A stretch of 29,952 bases of DNA from an uncultured Oscillospiraceae bacterium (GCA_910579155.1 CAJTTS010000039.1:1-29952); one strand, 5' to 3'; positions 1 to 8,060 are shown, counted from the first letter of the stretch. Program-made: numbers and translations. The notes: generated from the sequence alone by a model not told the origin.

Positions 1-86
1 CACGCACGGTGCGAAGCGGGGGAAAATCCGCTCTGACTGCTGTTCTCTCACGAGGACAGTAAAAGCGGCGGATTACCTATCGCTAT
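1..86 (+). mobile_element. 3' end of a probable group II intron (part of domain V, domain VI)
   Basis: The first bases (CACGCACGGTGCGA) look like the 3' strand of a group II intron domain V. They are followed by a domain VI-like stem: ctgttct (about 42-48) can pair with aggacag (about 53-59), with an outer ccgct/agcgg pairing. The stretch ends in ATTACCTATCGCTAT, a typical 3' tail of bacterial group II introns. The open CHAP reading frame begins exactly where this tail ends, and the frame is closed by a stop (60-62) inside the supposed intron. That is what an intron inserted in a coding sequence predicts. The 5' part and the intron-encoded reverse transcriptase lie outside the window. The call comes from recognising the pattern, not from a covariance-model search. 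Confidence 0.55.
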
Positions 87-260
87 AACGATCCGGGCGG
101 ATACTCTGGACCGCAGGACAGCATACCTGACCATGTAGGCATCGTGGAGAAGGTGGAGAACGGCAGGGTATGTACTGTGGAGGGAAACTCCGGGGATAAG
201 TGCTGTCAAAGGAGCTATCCAGTGGGGTATTATGAGATTTATGGATATGGAATAATATAA
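84..260 (+). CDS. C-terminal part of a CHAP-domain (amidase/peptidase) protein, 3' exon only
   Basis: The plus-strand frame with codons starting at 84 reads through to TAA at 258-260. It gives a peptide with DHVGIVEKVENG, then TVEGNSGD, then YPVGYYEIYGYG, the characteristic end of CHAP/NlpC-type cell-wall hydrolase domains (catalytic His in DHVGIV). Proteins with this tail are common as the lysin of Tn916-like conjugative elements. The N-terminal part, including the catalytic Cys, is missing because the reading frame is interrupted by the probable group II intron upstream. The gene is either cut at the window edge with an intron in it, or a remnant. Function as a peptidoglycan hydrolase is a family inference. 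Confidence 0.65.
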   Translation, partial: YNDPGGYSGPQDSIPDHVGIVEKVENGRVCTVEGNSGDKCCQRSYPVGYYEIYGYGII

Positions 261-355
261 GGTACACTAGCCCATACACAGCGCAGAGTCATTGCGACAG
301 TTCCATATCATGGAAATAAAATTCCAACTAACATTTTGACGTATAAATGATAAAG

Positions 356-393
356 TGTAGCCTCGTCTTATACGCTGTAAAGACGAGGCTACA
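356..393 (-). terminator. Intrinsic terminator candidate after the symporter gene
   Basis: There is a perfect 14-bp inverted repeat: TGTAGCCTCGTCTT at 356-369 and its complement at 380-393, with a 10-nt loop. It lies about 20 bp beyond the stop codon of the minus-strand symporter gene. Read on the minus strand the stem is followed by CTTTATCATTT, a weak U-rich tail. The stem could also stop transcripts arriving from the CHAP gene on the plus strand. The rest of 261-413 shows no gene. Confidence 0.6.
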
Positions 394-413
394 TTGTCCA
401 ATTAAAGCATCAT

Positions 414-1895
414 TTACTTTGCGGAAGAATCTTTGCGCGCATCCAGCTCCTGGCGAATTTCCGCCATCTTTTCAGGAGTCAGATCATAGAATTTCATCGC
501 AATCAAGTTCACAATCAGGCCCAAAATAACCATGCCATACATACCGAACAAACCAATAGCCAACAGTTTACTGGAGAACGGCGTGGTAGCGTCCGGCAAT
601 TGATTGCCAAAGCCGACCATTGCAATCAAAACACTGACTAGGGTCGGGCCGATGGAAGAAATAAATTTATCGGCAAAAGAGAACAGGCTGCCAATCAAGC
701 CCGGCAGATAGTTTCCACTTCGGTACATCTCATAGTCGATTACATCTGCCACCATAGGATTGGTAACATTGGATGTGACCAGAGTCAGGCCCTTATACAG
801 ACACCACAGCACCAGATAGGCAAGCGTGAAGAAGCTCCAGCCGTTAAAGCCTTCCATCCCGGGGAAATTCATGCTGTGGGGATCGCCAAACACCCACAAT
901 GCAATGCTGAGCACACACACGACGATTCCGCCCCAGCTTCCGAAATTCATCGCCTTTTTGGGACCCAGCTTCCGTGCGATGCCGCCCATGCCCAGCAAGA
1001 GCATCAACAGGCAGGGAACTAACGTATAGGCGTTTGCGCCACTGTTGAGCTTCGCATTTCCTGCGGTGATGGCAAACAGGATCACGACGACGGTCGCGTT
1101 ATTCTGGCAGACAGTGGCCAGCTTATCTGACCCGGCGGAAAGGATCAGCATCTGCAAGGGCCGATTGTGCTTGAGAACCTCCCACGCCTGCTTTGCGTCA
1201 AATGCCTTTTTGGAAGGCGCCTTGAAATTCTCCTGTTTGACATCCTTATTTTTGAAACCAAAGCACGCCAACAGACAAAATACGATTGTAATGCAGACAT
1301 AAACCAGCCACCATTTTTTGAAGAAGTCTATATTGAACTTTCCACCGGAGGCAGGCAGCAGGTGAGAATACACGATAATGGGCAAAATGGAGTACATGAT
1401 CTGTAGGCTGACGCCCCGAATCAGTCCAACACTTGCGCGCTGTTTCGGGTCATTTGTCAAAACCTGTGCAGTAGAACGGGTCGCCGGATTGTACATTGAT
1501 GCACCTAAAACGAACACCATGTAGATGATGATATACACTACCAGGCGAAGGGTTGTATTTTCAGGCAGGGCGTTGGGCACAAACACCAACAGGCCGGAGG
1601 ACACCACGCAGATCACCATACCAGCCAAAATCCAGGGGCGGAACTTTCCGAGGCGGGTATTGGTACGGTCCACAGCCGCACCAACGCCCAAATCGGTGAC
1701 TGCGTCCCAGAGACGGAATATCGTGATAAACGACCCTGCCAGCACAGTCCCCACGCCAACAATGCCTGTCAGATAATACTGAAAATAGTTGGTAAAATTG
1801 GTGAACACATTCATCGAGATACACAGCCAGGAAGCGAACACAAGTTCCCAAATCGCTGCTCTCTTTGCATAGGTCACGCCAGAACCATTTGACAT
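414..1895 (-). CDS. MFS sugar:cation symporter, GPH (glycoside-pentoside-hexuronide) family
   Basis: The 493-residue polytopic membrane protein has the GPH/MelB signature near residues 60-90: an RLWDAVTD segment followed by DRTNTRLGKFRPW, the conserved cytoplasmic loop of the melibiose/glucuronide carrier family. About twelve hydrophobic segments and full family length (450-500) indicate an intact carrier. GPH proteins import glycosides or hexuronides with Na+ or H+, so this is a candidate importer for a mono- or disaccharide product of the locus. The ATG at 1893-1895 is preceded by GAGGGAAG on the minus strand. It is the last gene of the leftward block, but a separate promoter candidate lies in the 247-bp gap upstream. 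The substrate cannot be deduced from the sequence. Confidence 0.93.
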   Translation of the reverse strand: MSNGSGVTYAKRAAIWELVFASWLCISMNVFTNFTNYFQYYLTGIVGVGTVLAGSFITIFRLWDAVTDLGVGAAVDRTNTRLGKFRPWILAGMVICVVSSGLLVFVPNALPENTTLRLVVYIIIYMVFVLGASMYNPATRSTAQVLTNDPKQRASVGLIRGVSLQIMYSILPIIVYSHLLPASGGKFNIDFFKKWWLVYVCITIVFCLLACFGFKNKDVKQENFKAPSKKAFDAKQAWEVLKHNRPLQMLILSAGSDKLATVCQNNATVVVILFAITAGNAKLNSGANAYTLVPCLLMLLLGMGGIARKLGPKKAMNFGSWGGIVVCVLSIALWVFGDPHSMNFPGMEGFNGWSFFTLAYLVLWCLYKGLTLVTSNVTNPMVADVIDYEMYRSGNYLPGLIGSLFSFADKFISSIGPTLVSVLIAMVGFGNQLPDATTPFSSKLLAIGLFGMYGMVILGLIVNLIAMKFYDLTPEKMAEIRQELDARKDSSAK

Positions 1896-2045
1896 ATTGA
1901 CTTCCCTCTTTTCTCTAAAATAATGATGATGCAGAACATGATTTTGTTGTGAATTCTGACTGCAGTTGTTTCCACTGCGACAATTTACCTGTTACAGCAG
2001 ACAAACATTCCCATCGCATTCTGGACAGAAATACGTTGTGATTTA

Positions 2046-2086
2046 AGTATAGCAACTCGCCCACCTCAATAATAGGATAATCTATT
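2046..2086 (-). promoter_or_regulatory. Candidate promoter with operator-like palindrome for the symporter gene
   Basis: On the minus strand an extended -10 box TGCTATACT lies at 2046-2054, and no good -35 hexamer is present. An inverted repeat, AATAG-N6-CTATT (2071-2086), begins 19 bp upstream of the -10 box, where a -35 element would be. A similar arrangement is seen upstream of the 7890 sulfatase and the 9524 binding protein. The predicted transcript would carry about 140 nt of leader before the symporter ATG. No start has been measured; the function is inferred. Confidence 0.45.
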
Positions 2087-2142
2087 CCAGTTAGCACGTC
2101 TCTACTTTTTATACAAAAAATTCGACGGTGGAGAACAAATAT

Positions 2143-2616
2143 TTATGGCTCTGCCTCTCCAGTCAATTTGAAGGCAATTCTTCCGATGGGACCGCTCACG
2201 ACCCAACTGATCAGAGAGCTCAACAGCCACATGGGGACAAAGTTCCAGAGCCAGCCAGCTGCCGCCACAGCAAAGCTCTGCCCATTTAAGTACATCACAT
2301 TAAACCAGGTCATGACCGTTGAGAGGACCAAAGTATAAATGACGTTGATGGACAACGTAAAAACGATGCCATAGAGCGGGCCGCGATCAATTTTTAGCTT
2401 TACGCAAACCGCCTGTGCAAAGTTCACCGCCGGAACGAACAGTCCTACGATGCAGGCTATGGGATAAGCGATACCAAAATTCATCCCGAACATTGCCGGA
2501 ATAAAATGATCCAGGTTACCTTGTAAAATGGTCAACAGCTGTGCGGTTATACATAGCGTACTGCACGTGAATATATTCAGGAGCAGCACATTCACCAGCT
2601 TTGTCTTAAGTTTCAT
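2143..2616 (-). CDS. Small four-helix membrane protein, possibly DUF2798-like tandem repeat
   Basis: The 157-residue protein has four strong hydrophobic segments arranged as two similar halves. Each half has two helices and ends in a short basic stretch (VCVKLK near residue 74; GRIAFKL near residue 150). The second half ends in a W-containing helix followed by a GP-x-GRIAFKL tail that recalls DUF2798 proteins; this is a weak resemblance, not a firm assignment. Its ATG overlaps the stop of the upstream sulfatase (ATGA at 2613-2616), so the two are almost certainly translationally coupled. Its place between sulfatase and symporter suggests a membrane role tied to the pathway, perhaps transport or membrane anchoring. 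The biochemical function is unknown. Confidence 0.8.
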   Translation of the reverse strand: MKLKTKLVNVLLLNIFTCSTLCITAQLLTILQGNLDHFIPAMFGMNFGIAYPIACIVGLFVPAVNFAQAVCVKLKIDRGPLYGIVFTLSINVIYTLVLSTVMTWFNVMYLNGQSFAVAAAGWLWNFVPMWLLSSLISWVVSGPIGRIAFKLTGEAEP

Positions 2617-4244
2617 GTTATCGGTTCCCCTTTTGAAATCTTATCCGCCAGTTCAGAGCAATATATTTTTGTGCCAAAAAGACCCGCTTTCTCCTGGATT
2701 TTTTTGCGCACCAGCGGCTCACAGCCTTCTGGGACCAAGAGCTTGACCTTTTCCCAAATCATTTCATCGCTGAACCGCTCGTCCTTGTCGAAGGGAACCA
2801 CGTCACAGGTATCCTGATACCACTCCAGGACCCGTCTCATCAAGCGCACTTCAACGCTGGTCACGGCATCTTCACCGGCCAGATTGCACAACTCTCGGGG
2901 ATCATTCACCATATCGTACAGCTCACACTGGCCATGGGCTCGGTAAATATATTTCCATTTGTCATCCCGGACCATCGCCCCTTTTGCATGGGCCTCATTG
3001 TCATGCTGCGCGGCATAGCGGGGCCACATGACCGAGAACCGAAAACCGTTTTTAACCTCCGGGTCTACAGATTCGCTGCAATGGGCCTCGTCCGCCATAC
3101 GGCCCCCTTCGCAAAATACGGCGTCCCGAACGGTTGCTTTCCGATCAACCACCACCGGCATCAAAGAGCGCCCAAAATGGGTATGCTGGGGCTGTACGCC
3201 TGCCAGGTCCATAGCAGTGGCATAGAAATCCACCAGCTCGGCAAAGCTGTCCGTAATGCCCGGGTCCACACCCATATCCTTGGGCGGCTTGATCAGTAAA
3301 GGCACACGGGTCAGAACATCCTCAAAACAATTCTGTGCCTTCTCGCTGATCCCATAGTCACCAGTATAGTCTCCATGATCGCTGAAAAAGAAAATGGCGG
3401 AATTATCATACTCGCCAGCATCCTTCAATGCGTCGCAGAGCTTCTGGAATTGCCGGTCTACCTTCATGCACATTCCCAGATAGATGGCCCGTAGCTCGTC
3501 CCACTGGGCCTCCGTCATGCCATCCATGTTTTGATACTGCCGAAGCAGTGTCTCCATCCTCGCCTTGCTCCGGCTGTCCTCCGGACGAATACGGGGCGGG
3601 AGCTTCGTGCGGTCAATAGCAGAAAAATAAGGCTCCTCTACGTTATAGGCAGGATGTGGGTACAGGGTGCCCACAAAGAGGCAAAGCGGGCGGTCATCCA
3701 CGCGGTTGTGGATTCGGGCGCAAGCAGCGTCCACATCTTCATCGTCTGCGGTATAGTTGCGGCCCTCGGCATCCGTTTGCAGTTCACCGTTGCAGAAAGA
3801 GTAAAATTCCGGACTGTCGGGACGGCCTCTTGCCGCTTTATTTACCATGCCAGGAGCAGGCGGCACGTCGCCGCCATAAAACATCTCTGTGACATGGGAT
3901 TCGATCAGCCCTGGGGTGTTTGCGGACACCAGATCATTGTGGGCGTTGGCCCAGACATAATAGCCCGCGTCTTTCAGCTCTTTGAGCAACGTGGTTTCCT
4001 GCTGACGAAGCAGATAGCCCATCGTGCGGTGACCAGTGGTGTGGGGATAAAGTCCGGTGAAAAAGCTGCACCGGCTGGGCACACACACCGGGTTTTGACA
4101 GTAGGCATGGCGGAAGGACACAGCGTCTGTTTGCGCGAAACGATCCAGAAACGGAGTCTGAGCCGCTGGGTTGCCCATGTGTCCCATGGTGTCCCACCGC
4201 ATTTCATCAGGGTTAAAAATAATAATATTGGGACGTTTTTTCAT
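2613..4244 (-). CDS. Cys-type sulfatase, cytoplasmic (alkaline phosphatase superfamily)
   Basis: This 543-residue type I sulfatase should hydrolyse a sulfate ester using a formylglycine made from Cys54. The maturation motif CVPSR is at residues 54-58, followed by the usual TGLYPHTTG. An early metal-binding Asp lies in NPDEMRWD (residues 11-18), and SDHGDYTGD supplies the second metal site near residues 288-296. ATG at 4242-4244 is chosen because GGGAGA lies 7 nt before it; an in-frame ATG five codons upstream would include the ribosome site in the coding sequence. There is no signal peptide: the protein starts directly with the first beta strand (MKKRPNIIIF). It is coupled to the downstream membrane protein. 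The substrate is not assignable, and its early motif differs from the other three sulfatases, suggesting a different sulfate position. Confidence 0.93.
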   Translation of the reverse strand: MKKRPNIIIFNPDEMRWDTMGHMGNPAAQTPFLDRFAQTDAVSFRHAYCQNPVCVPSRCSFFTGLYPHTTGHRTMGYLLRQQETTLLKELKDAGYYVWANAHNDLVSANTPGLIESHVTEMFYGGDVPPAPGMVNKAARGRPDSPEFYSFCNGELQTDAEGRNYTADDEDVDAACARIHNRVDDRPLCLFVGTLYPHPAYNVEEPYFSAIDRTKLPPRIRPEDSRSKARMETLLRQYQNMDGMTEAQWDELRAIYLGMCMKVDRQFQKLCDALKDAGEYDNSAIFFFSDHGDYTGDYGISEKAQNCFEDVLTRVPLLIKPPKDMGVDPGITDSFAELVDFYATAMDLAGVQPQHTHFGRSLMPVVVDRKATVRDAVFCEGGRMADEAHCSESVDPEVKNGFRFSVMWPRYAAQHDNEAHAKGAMVRDDKWKYIYRAHGQCELYDMVNDPRELCNLAGEDAVTSVEVRLMRRVLEWYQDTCDVVPFDKDERFSDEMIWEKVKLLVPEGCEPLVRKKIQEKAGLFGTKIYCSELADKISKGEPIT

Positions 4245-4277
4245 AATTGATTCTCCCATTTAAAGTATTATAACTAA

Positions 4278-4304
4278 CAGAAGGCAGCAACAGGCTGCCT
4301 TCTG
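4278..4304 (-). terminator. Hairpin between the maturase and the second sulfatase
   Basis: A perfect 11-bp stem (CAGAAGGCAGC at 4278-4288 with its complement at 4294-4304, 5-nt loop) lies 9 bp beyond the maturase stop. On the minus strand it is followed by TTAGTTATAATACTTTAA. This is a poor U tract but contains a TATAAT about 30 nt before the next ATG. It may be a partial terminator or processing site with a secondary promoter behind it. Either would let the sulfatase be expressed differently from the maturase. Confidence 0.5.
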
Positions 4305-4313
4305 TGTGACTCG

Positions 4314-5453
4314 CTATTGGCCTCTCAAGTTTTGTCTGGCCGTGTGCTCGGCCTGAGCAATTTCCACCAGACGACTTTCCGCATGGCTCAGCAGAGTTCG
4401 AAAGCTTTCACAGAAATAATTGTGAGGGACTCCAGCCTGATACACCCAATCGTTTTTACAGCCGCCATTGCAAATAGTTTTCCACCGGCAGGAACCACAC
4501 TCCTCCGGCTTATCGCTTCCCCAACTCTGGAAAGCTTTCGCTTGTTGGCTGTCGGCCAATTCAAGCAAGGATTCTTCCCCCAAGCACTCTAATTTCCATT
4601 CATCCAAAACATAGAAATCACAGGGATATACCGATCCATCTCCTTCTACAACAAAATAGGTTCCGCATCGTCCACAGGTAGCACAGGTACCAGCCCCATC
4701 CCCCAGCAAGATATGGATGTAGTCATCAAACAGACGGATGCTGTGATAATTCCCTTGTTTCCAGTCCTGGTACCAAAGATCAAACACCCGGCACAGGAAC
4801 TTTCCATATGCGTCCGGCGTCAGGGAAAAAGGCATAGTTCCCCGCTCGATTCCAATCGGGTCCAGGCAGGCAATAAACTGGATAAAACCGAAGCCCAGCT
4901 TTTTTAGTTCCTGGTAAGCCTTTTCCGGGCTGCGCGCACAGGGGCCGGTCACCACGCACAGAGCGTTGATCTCCACTCGATGCTTTTGCAGAAGCCGTAC
5001 CGCTTTGACCACCCGGTTCCAGGTGCTGTTTCCCTCTGCGTCTGTGCGGCAGCGGTTATGGTTGTCTTTGAAGCCGTCTAATGAAACACCCACCAGAAAA
5101 CGCTCCTGCCGGAAGAATTCTGCCCAGGCATCGTCCAACAGTGTACCATTAGTCTGTATGGAGAAGGATATCGTCACATTTTTGGGGCACAGCGCCCGTG
5201 CTTTTTCCACGAACCTCTGAAAAAATTCCAACCCAGCCACTGTCGGCTCCCCGCCCTGGAACGCAAAGCTGATTGCTCCTCCAGGGTCTACGCTGTGAAA
5301 TGCCTCATCCAGCAACTGATCCACCGTGTGCTGATCCATAATACCCATGCTTTTCTGCGCACGGTTGTTCCCCTCATCCTCATAGAAACAGTACCGGCAC
5401 CGTAAATTGCAGAGACTGGAAGCGGGCTTTATCAAGAAATTTAAGAATTTCAT
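4314..5453 (-). CDS. Anaerobic sulfatase-maturating enzyme (radical SAM/SPASM)
   Basis: The 379-residue enzyme would oxidise the active-site Cys of the neighbouring sulfatases to formylglycine with S-adenosylmethionine chemistry. The radical SAM cluster motif CNLRCRYC is at residues 15-22. Next comes FQGGEP, the SAM-binding GGE-type motif. The C-terminal SPASM domain carries the two auxiliary-cluster cysteine sets (CATCGRC, CGSCRWKTICNGGC). YPCDFYV contains the Asp equivalent to the catalytic Asp described for the Clostridium perfringens enzyme. ATG at 5451-5453 follows AGGAGGG at 6 nt; a further in-frame ATG upstream overlaps that site and is unlikely. Length matches the family (370-410). 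One maturase for four Cys-type sulfatases fits an anaerobe lacking the oxygen-dependent FGE. Confidence 0.95.
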   Translation of the reverse strand: MKFLNFLIKPASSLCNLRCRYCFYEDEGNNRAQKSMGIMDQHTVDQLLDEAFHSVDPGGAISFAFQGGEPTVAGLEFFQRFVEKARALCPKNVTISFSIQTNGTLLDDAWAEFFRQERFLVGVSLDGFKDNHNRCRTDAEGNSTWNRVVKAVRLLQKHRVEINALCVVTGPCARSPEKAYQELKKLGFGFIQFIACLDPIGIERGTMPFSLTPDAYGKFLCRVFDLWYQDWKQGNYHSIRLFDDYIHILLGDGAGTCATCGRCGTYFVVEGDGSVYPCDFYVLDEWKLECLGEESLLELADSQQAKAFQSWGSDKPEECGSCRWKTICNGGCKNDWVYQAGVPHNYFCESFRTLLSHAESRLVEIAQAEHTARQNLRGQ

Positions 5454-5508
5454 GCCGATCCCTCCTGGCACACAATAGAGTAACTGGCGGCAGCAAAGGC
5501 TTGGCGCT

Positions 5509-6303
5509 CTATGCCACAGAATAGCGGACCGTATTATACACGCTGATAAAGATGATAACCACCATCAAAGCCATGAATAACTTGTCCACCGCTGCACCGC
5601 TGATTTTTTTGTTGACCGCACGGCCCGCCATCCCGCCGCCGATACCACCGCAGACCATGAGAATCAGAGCGCTCCACGCAAAGTCTGGGACGCTGTGAGT
5701 CAGAAGCGTTGTGAGCAGGCTGGCAATCTGACTGAACAAAATAATGTATAGTCTGTTCTGCGCGGCGGTTTTCGTATCCATTCCAAAGAAGAAAAACAGT
5801 ACGACCAGATTGATCGGTCCGCCGCCGATACCCAGAAAGCTGGACATGATCCCCAAGACGAGGCCGATGCACAGGCAGATCCCCAGCCCGTCCACCTGGT
5901 GGGTCCTGATACGGTCCTTGAATATGGTGTACAGCAGGGTAGCCAAGGTAATCGTGGCCAGACACGCTGCCTGGACCGCCCCCACAGCGTTGGGGTCTGT
6001 AAACAAACCTTTGACCAGGCTAAACAGTTGTTTCCCAACGATTCCACCAACCGCCGCACCAATTGCCAAAGGCGTCCCGGTTTTGACATTGATTTGGCTG
6101 CCGCCGGATACGGCATTTCTTACCACCGAATAGCAGCTCATGGAGAGCACTGTCAGCCCGGACAGAAAACTGATGGTGGATACGCTGGCCAGCCCGAACA
6201 TATCCAATACAGGCTTGATGATCACTCCGCCGCCGATCCCGCAAATCGCCCCAGCCACCGATGCTAAAAAACTGACAAGCAGGTAAAAGACAGACTGTAA
6301 CAT
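5509..6303 (-). CDS. TauE/SafE-family membrane exporter (sulfur oxyanion candidate)
   Basis: The 264-residue protein has seven to eight hydrophobic helices in two repeats. Each repeat opens with the family motif: GAICGIGGGVIIKP near residue 18 and SSFLGIGGGPINL near residue 165. TauE/SafE proteins export sulfite, sulfoacetate or related organosulfur anions, though many members have unknown cargo. ATG at 6301-6303 has GGGAGG 6 nt upstream; the longer TTG start is less likely. It lies 27 bp after a sulfatase and 55 bp before the maturase, inside the same operon. The context suggests removal of sulfate or a sulfated by-product that accumulates when esters are cleaved in the cytoplasm. That role is inferred. 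Confidence 0.88.
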   Translation of the reverse strand: MLQSVFYLLVSFLASVAGAICGIGGGVIIKPVLDMFGLASVSTISFLSGLTVLSMSCYSVVRNAVSGGSQINVKTGTPLAIGAAVGGIVGKQLFSLVKGLFTDPNAVGAVQAACLATITLATLLYTIFKDRIRTHQVDGLGICLCIGLVLGIMSSFLGIGGGPINLVVLFFFFGMDTKTAAQNRLYIILFSQIASLLTTLLTHSVPDFAWSALILMVCGGIGGGMAGRAVNKKISGAAVDKLFMALMVVIIFISVYNTVRYSVA

Positions 6304-6330
6304 CCCTTTCCTCCCTTTCAATCTCGCGCA

Positions 6331-7890
6331 TCAGTCCATTAGAGTATTTTGGTATTCCAACGCATCTATCGGAGAGCGGCGGCGTCCAAATGCCAAGGTG
6401 AAGCCTTCCTTCTGGCGCTGTTCGGCCAATGCCTGCATCTTGGCGCTTGTTTTGACAGGAGTGCATCCAGGGATGAGCTGTTCACCGTCACTGAAACCCT
6501 CCGGCCTTCCGGCCAGTTCCCTGGATAGAGCGGAGCGGAAAACAGCCATCTGGTCAGCGTACACAGGATCGTCAGACAGGTCATGCTGCTCTTTGTAATC
6601 CGTCAGCACGTCAAAAAGCTGTTCCTTTCCGCTGGTGACATACCAAATGTACTTCAACCGTCCATCTGTGATGTAGTGGCTCCCCTTCTCATACACGAAG
6701 TTGTGCGCCCCGCCGCACGGCTTAATCTTTGCATCGAACATGAAGTCGTGGCAGCATTCCCCGTGGATGTAAGATCGCCAGGTCCCGGGTGTCTGACCGC
6801 GCAGAAGGGGAACCAGACTGAGGCCATCCACGCTGGAGGGCACAGGAAGCCCCGCCAGGTCAAGGATCGTGGGCATGATATCCGTCCAGCTGACGGGATC
6901 GTCGATGATTTGCCCGTCCGGGATGTCAGGCCCCATCATCAGGAACGGGATGTGAACCGCACCCTCATAGGGCCGGTTTTTCTGCATCAGGTAATGGTCG
7001 CCCAGCATTTCGCCATGATCGCTGGTAAAAATGACATAGGTGTTGCGGTCCATCAACGCTTTTGCCAGCAAACGGCTGACTTGGCTGTCCATAAAGGCAA
7101 TATTGCCATAATAACCAGCATAGAGCCGCCGCTTATCCTCTTTACTGAGCGTATTGTACCGGGCCATGGTATTTCCGCTGCTTGCCGGGGGAACATCCCA
7201 CTCAGAGAGATAGGGATCGTCCAAGTCGGTACGGCCATAATAGGCATTGTAATAATCAGCCGGGGGATTATGGGGACTGTGGGGAGCATAGTAGCCCACA
7301 AACAGCATGAAGGGCCGGCTGGGGTCCCTATTGTCTAAAAAGTCCAGCGCCCGATTGGTGGCCCACTTGGTTTGGTGGCAGTGGTCCGGCAGATGGAAAG
7401 GATAGGAAGCCCGGCTGTTGTTGCTGCTTCCCCCTCCATAGTAACCCCCGGTGTCCCCTTCCTCATGATCCCGCAAATATTTGAAGAACGCATCTGTGGT
7501 GTCTTTTTTCTCACTGCTGGGGTCACCAGGAAGGTAATACTCGAACCCGTAGCTCAGATCTACCGGATAGGTGTGCATGGTGCGGCCAACCAGGGCCGTC
7601 TGATATCCGCCCCTGCGCATCTCGGTAGGAAGGGTGGTATCCAGTGGCAGATACGGGATGCCGGTATTGCTGAACAGCCCGTGATGGGCGGGTGTCTGCC
7701 CGGTCAGAAGGCTGAGCCGCTGGGGGATGCAGAGCGGGCAATCGCAGTAGGCACTGGAAAAGTTCGCGCCTTGATACGCAATGGAGTCGATGTAAGGCGT
7801 GTAGATTCCCTCGCGCCGACCTGCGGCCCCAATGCAGTCATATCGCAGTTGGTCGGCATGGATGACAATAAAATTCGGGCGTTTTTTCAT
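6331..7890 (-). CDS. Cys-type sulfatase with CIPQR motif, cytoplasmic
   Basis: The 519-residue type I sulfatase begins the leftward operon. The formylglycine motif is CIPQR (residues 54-58), with Gln where Ser or Ala is usual, followed by LSLLTGQTP. Metal ligands are supplied by HADQLRYD (residues 11-18) and by TSDHGEMLGDH near residue 291. The protein resembles arylsulfatase/choline-sulfatase-like members in having HADQ and DHGEMLGDH. ATG at 7888-7890 is set by GGAGG 7 nt upstream; an in-frame upstream start would overlap it. No signal peptide is present. The stop is 27 bp from the exporter start. Its operon partners are the exporter, the maturase and the second sulfatase. Substrate unknown. 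Confidence 0.93.
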   Translation of the reverse strand: MKKRPNFIVIHADQLRYDCIGAAGRREGIYTPYIDSIAYQGANFSSAYCDCPLCIPQRLSLLTGQTPAHHGLFSNTGIPYLPLDTTLPTEMRRGGYQTALVGRTMHTYPVDLSYGFEYYLPGDPSSEKKDTTDAFFKYLRDHEEGDTGGYYGGGSSNNSRASYPFHLPDHCHQTKWATNRALDFLDNRDPSRPFMLFVGYYAPHSPHNPPADYYNAYYGRTDLDDPYLSEWDVPPASSGNTMARYNTLSKEDKRRLYAGYYGNIAFMDSQVSRLLAKALMDRNTYVIFTSDHGEMLGDHYLMQKNRPYEGAVHIPFLMMGPDIPDGQIIDDPVSWTDIMPTILDLAGLPVPSSVDGLSLVPLLRGQTPGTWRSYIHGECCHDFMFDAKIKPCGGAHNFVYEKGSHYITDGRLKYIWYVTSGKEQLFDVLTDYKEQHDLSDDPVYADQMAVFRSALSRELAGRPEGFSDGEQLIPGCTPVKTSAKMQALAEQRQKEGFTLAFGRRRSPIDALEYQNTLMD

Positions 7891-7919
7891 AGAGCTGCCT
7901 CCGTTCATTGATGTTTTGT

Positions 7920-7958
7920 GGAAACAGGTGCAGCTTTATGACAGTTGCACCTGTTTCC
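7920..7958 (-). promoter_or_regulatory. Perfect 13-bp inverted repeat in the leader of the sulfatase operon
   Basis: GGAAACAGGTGCA at 7920-7932 is matched by its exact complement at 7946-7958, with a 13-nt loop. It lies between the candidate -10 box (7981-7986) and the ATG at 7890, so it would be in the 5' leader of the mRNA, about 30 nt before the ribosome site. No run of T follows on either strand, which argues against a simple terminator. It may act as a 5' stabilising stem, an attenuator half, or a protein operator. Confidence 0.55.
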
Positions 7959-7980
7959 ATGTGTCGTAACAGGTGACTTC

Positions 7981-8021
7981 ATTATAAATAAGCAGCCCGC
8001 TAAATAGATAGCATATATCTA
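7981..8021 (-). promoter_or_regulatory. Candidate promoter and operator for the sulfatase-exporter-maturase operon
   Basis: On the minus strand TATAAT lies at 7981-7986 with no recognisable -35 hexamer at the proper distance. In its place an exact inverted repeat, TAGATA-N5-TATCTA, occupies 8005-8021, starting 18 bp upstream of the -10 box. A promoter with a perfect -10, no -35 and a palindrome in the -35 region is typical of activator-dependent control. The AraC regulator encoded just upstream is the natural candidate. Inferred only. Confidence 0.5.
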
Positions 8022-8060
8022 CAAAGATTAGCAAAATACTCAAAAGATAGAGATGGAAAT

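Noticed and set aside
1915..2097. 60-codon minus-strand frame between the symporter and the small membrane protein
   Set aside because: It has no ribosome site or similarity, and it covers the promoter and palindrome region.
3531..4250. 239-codon plus-strand frame opposite the second sulfatase
   Set aside because: It is antisense to a gene with complete sulfatase motifs, and its translation shows no family features.
7920..7958. Hairpin considered as terminator for the AraC gene
   Set aside because: A better stem (8061-8114) abuts the regulator stop. This one lies downstream of the next promoter candidate and has no T run.
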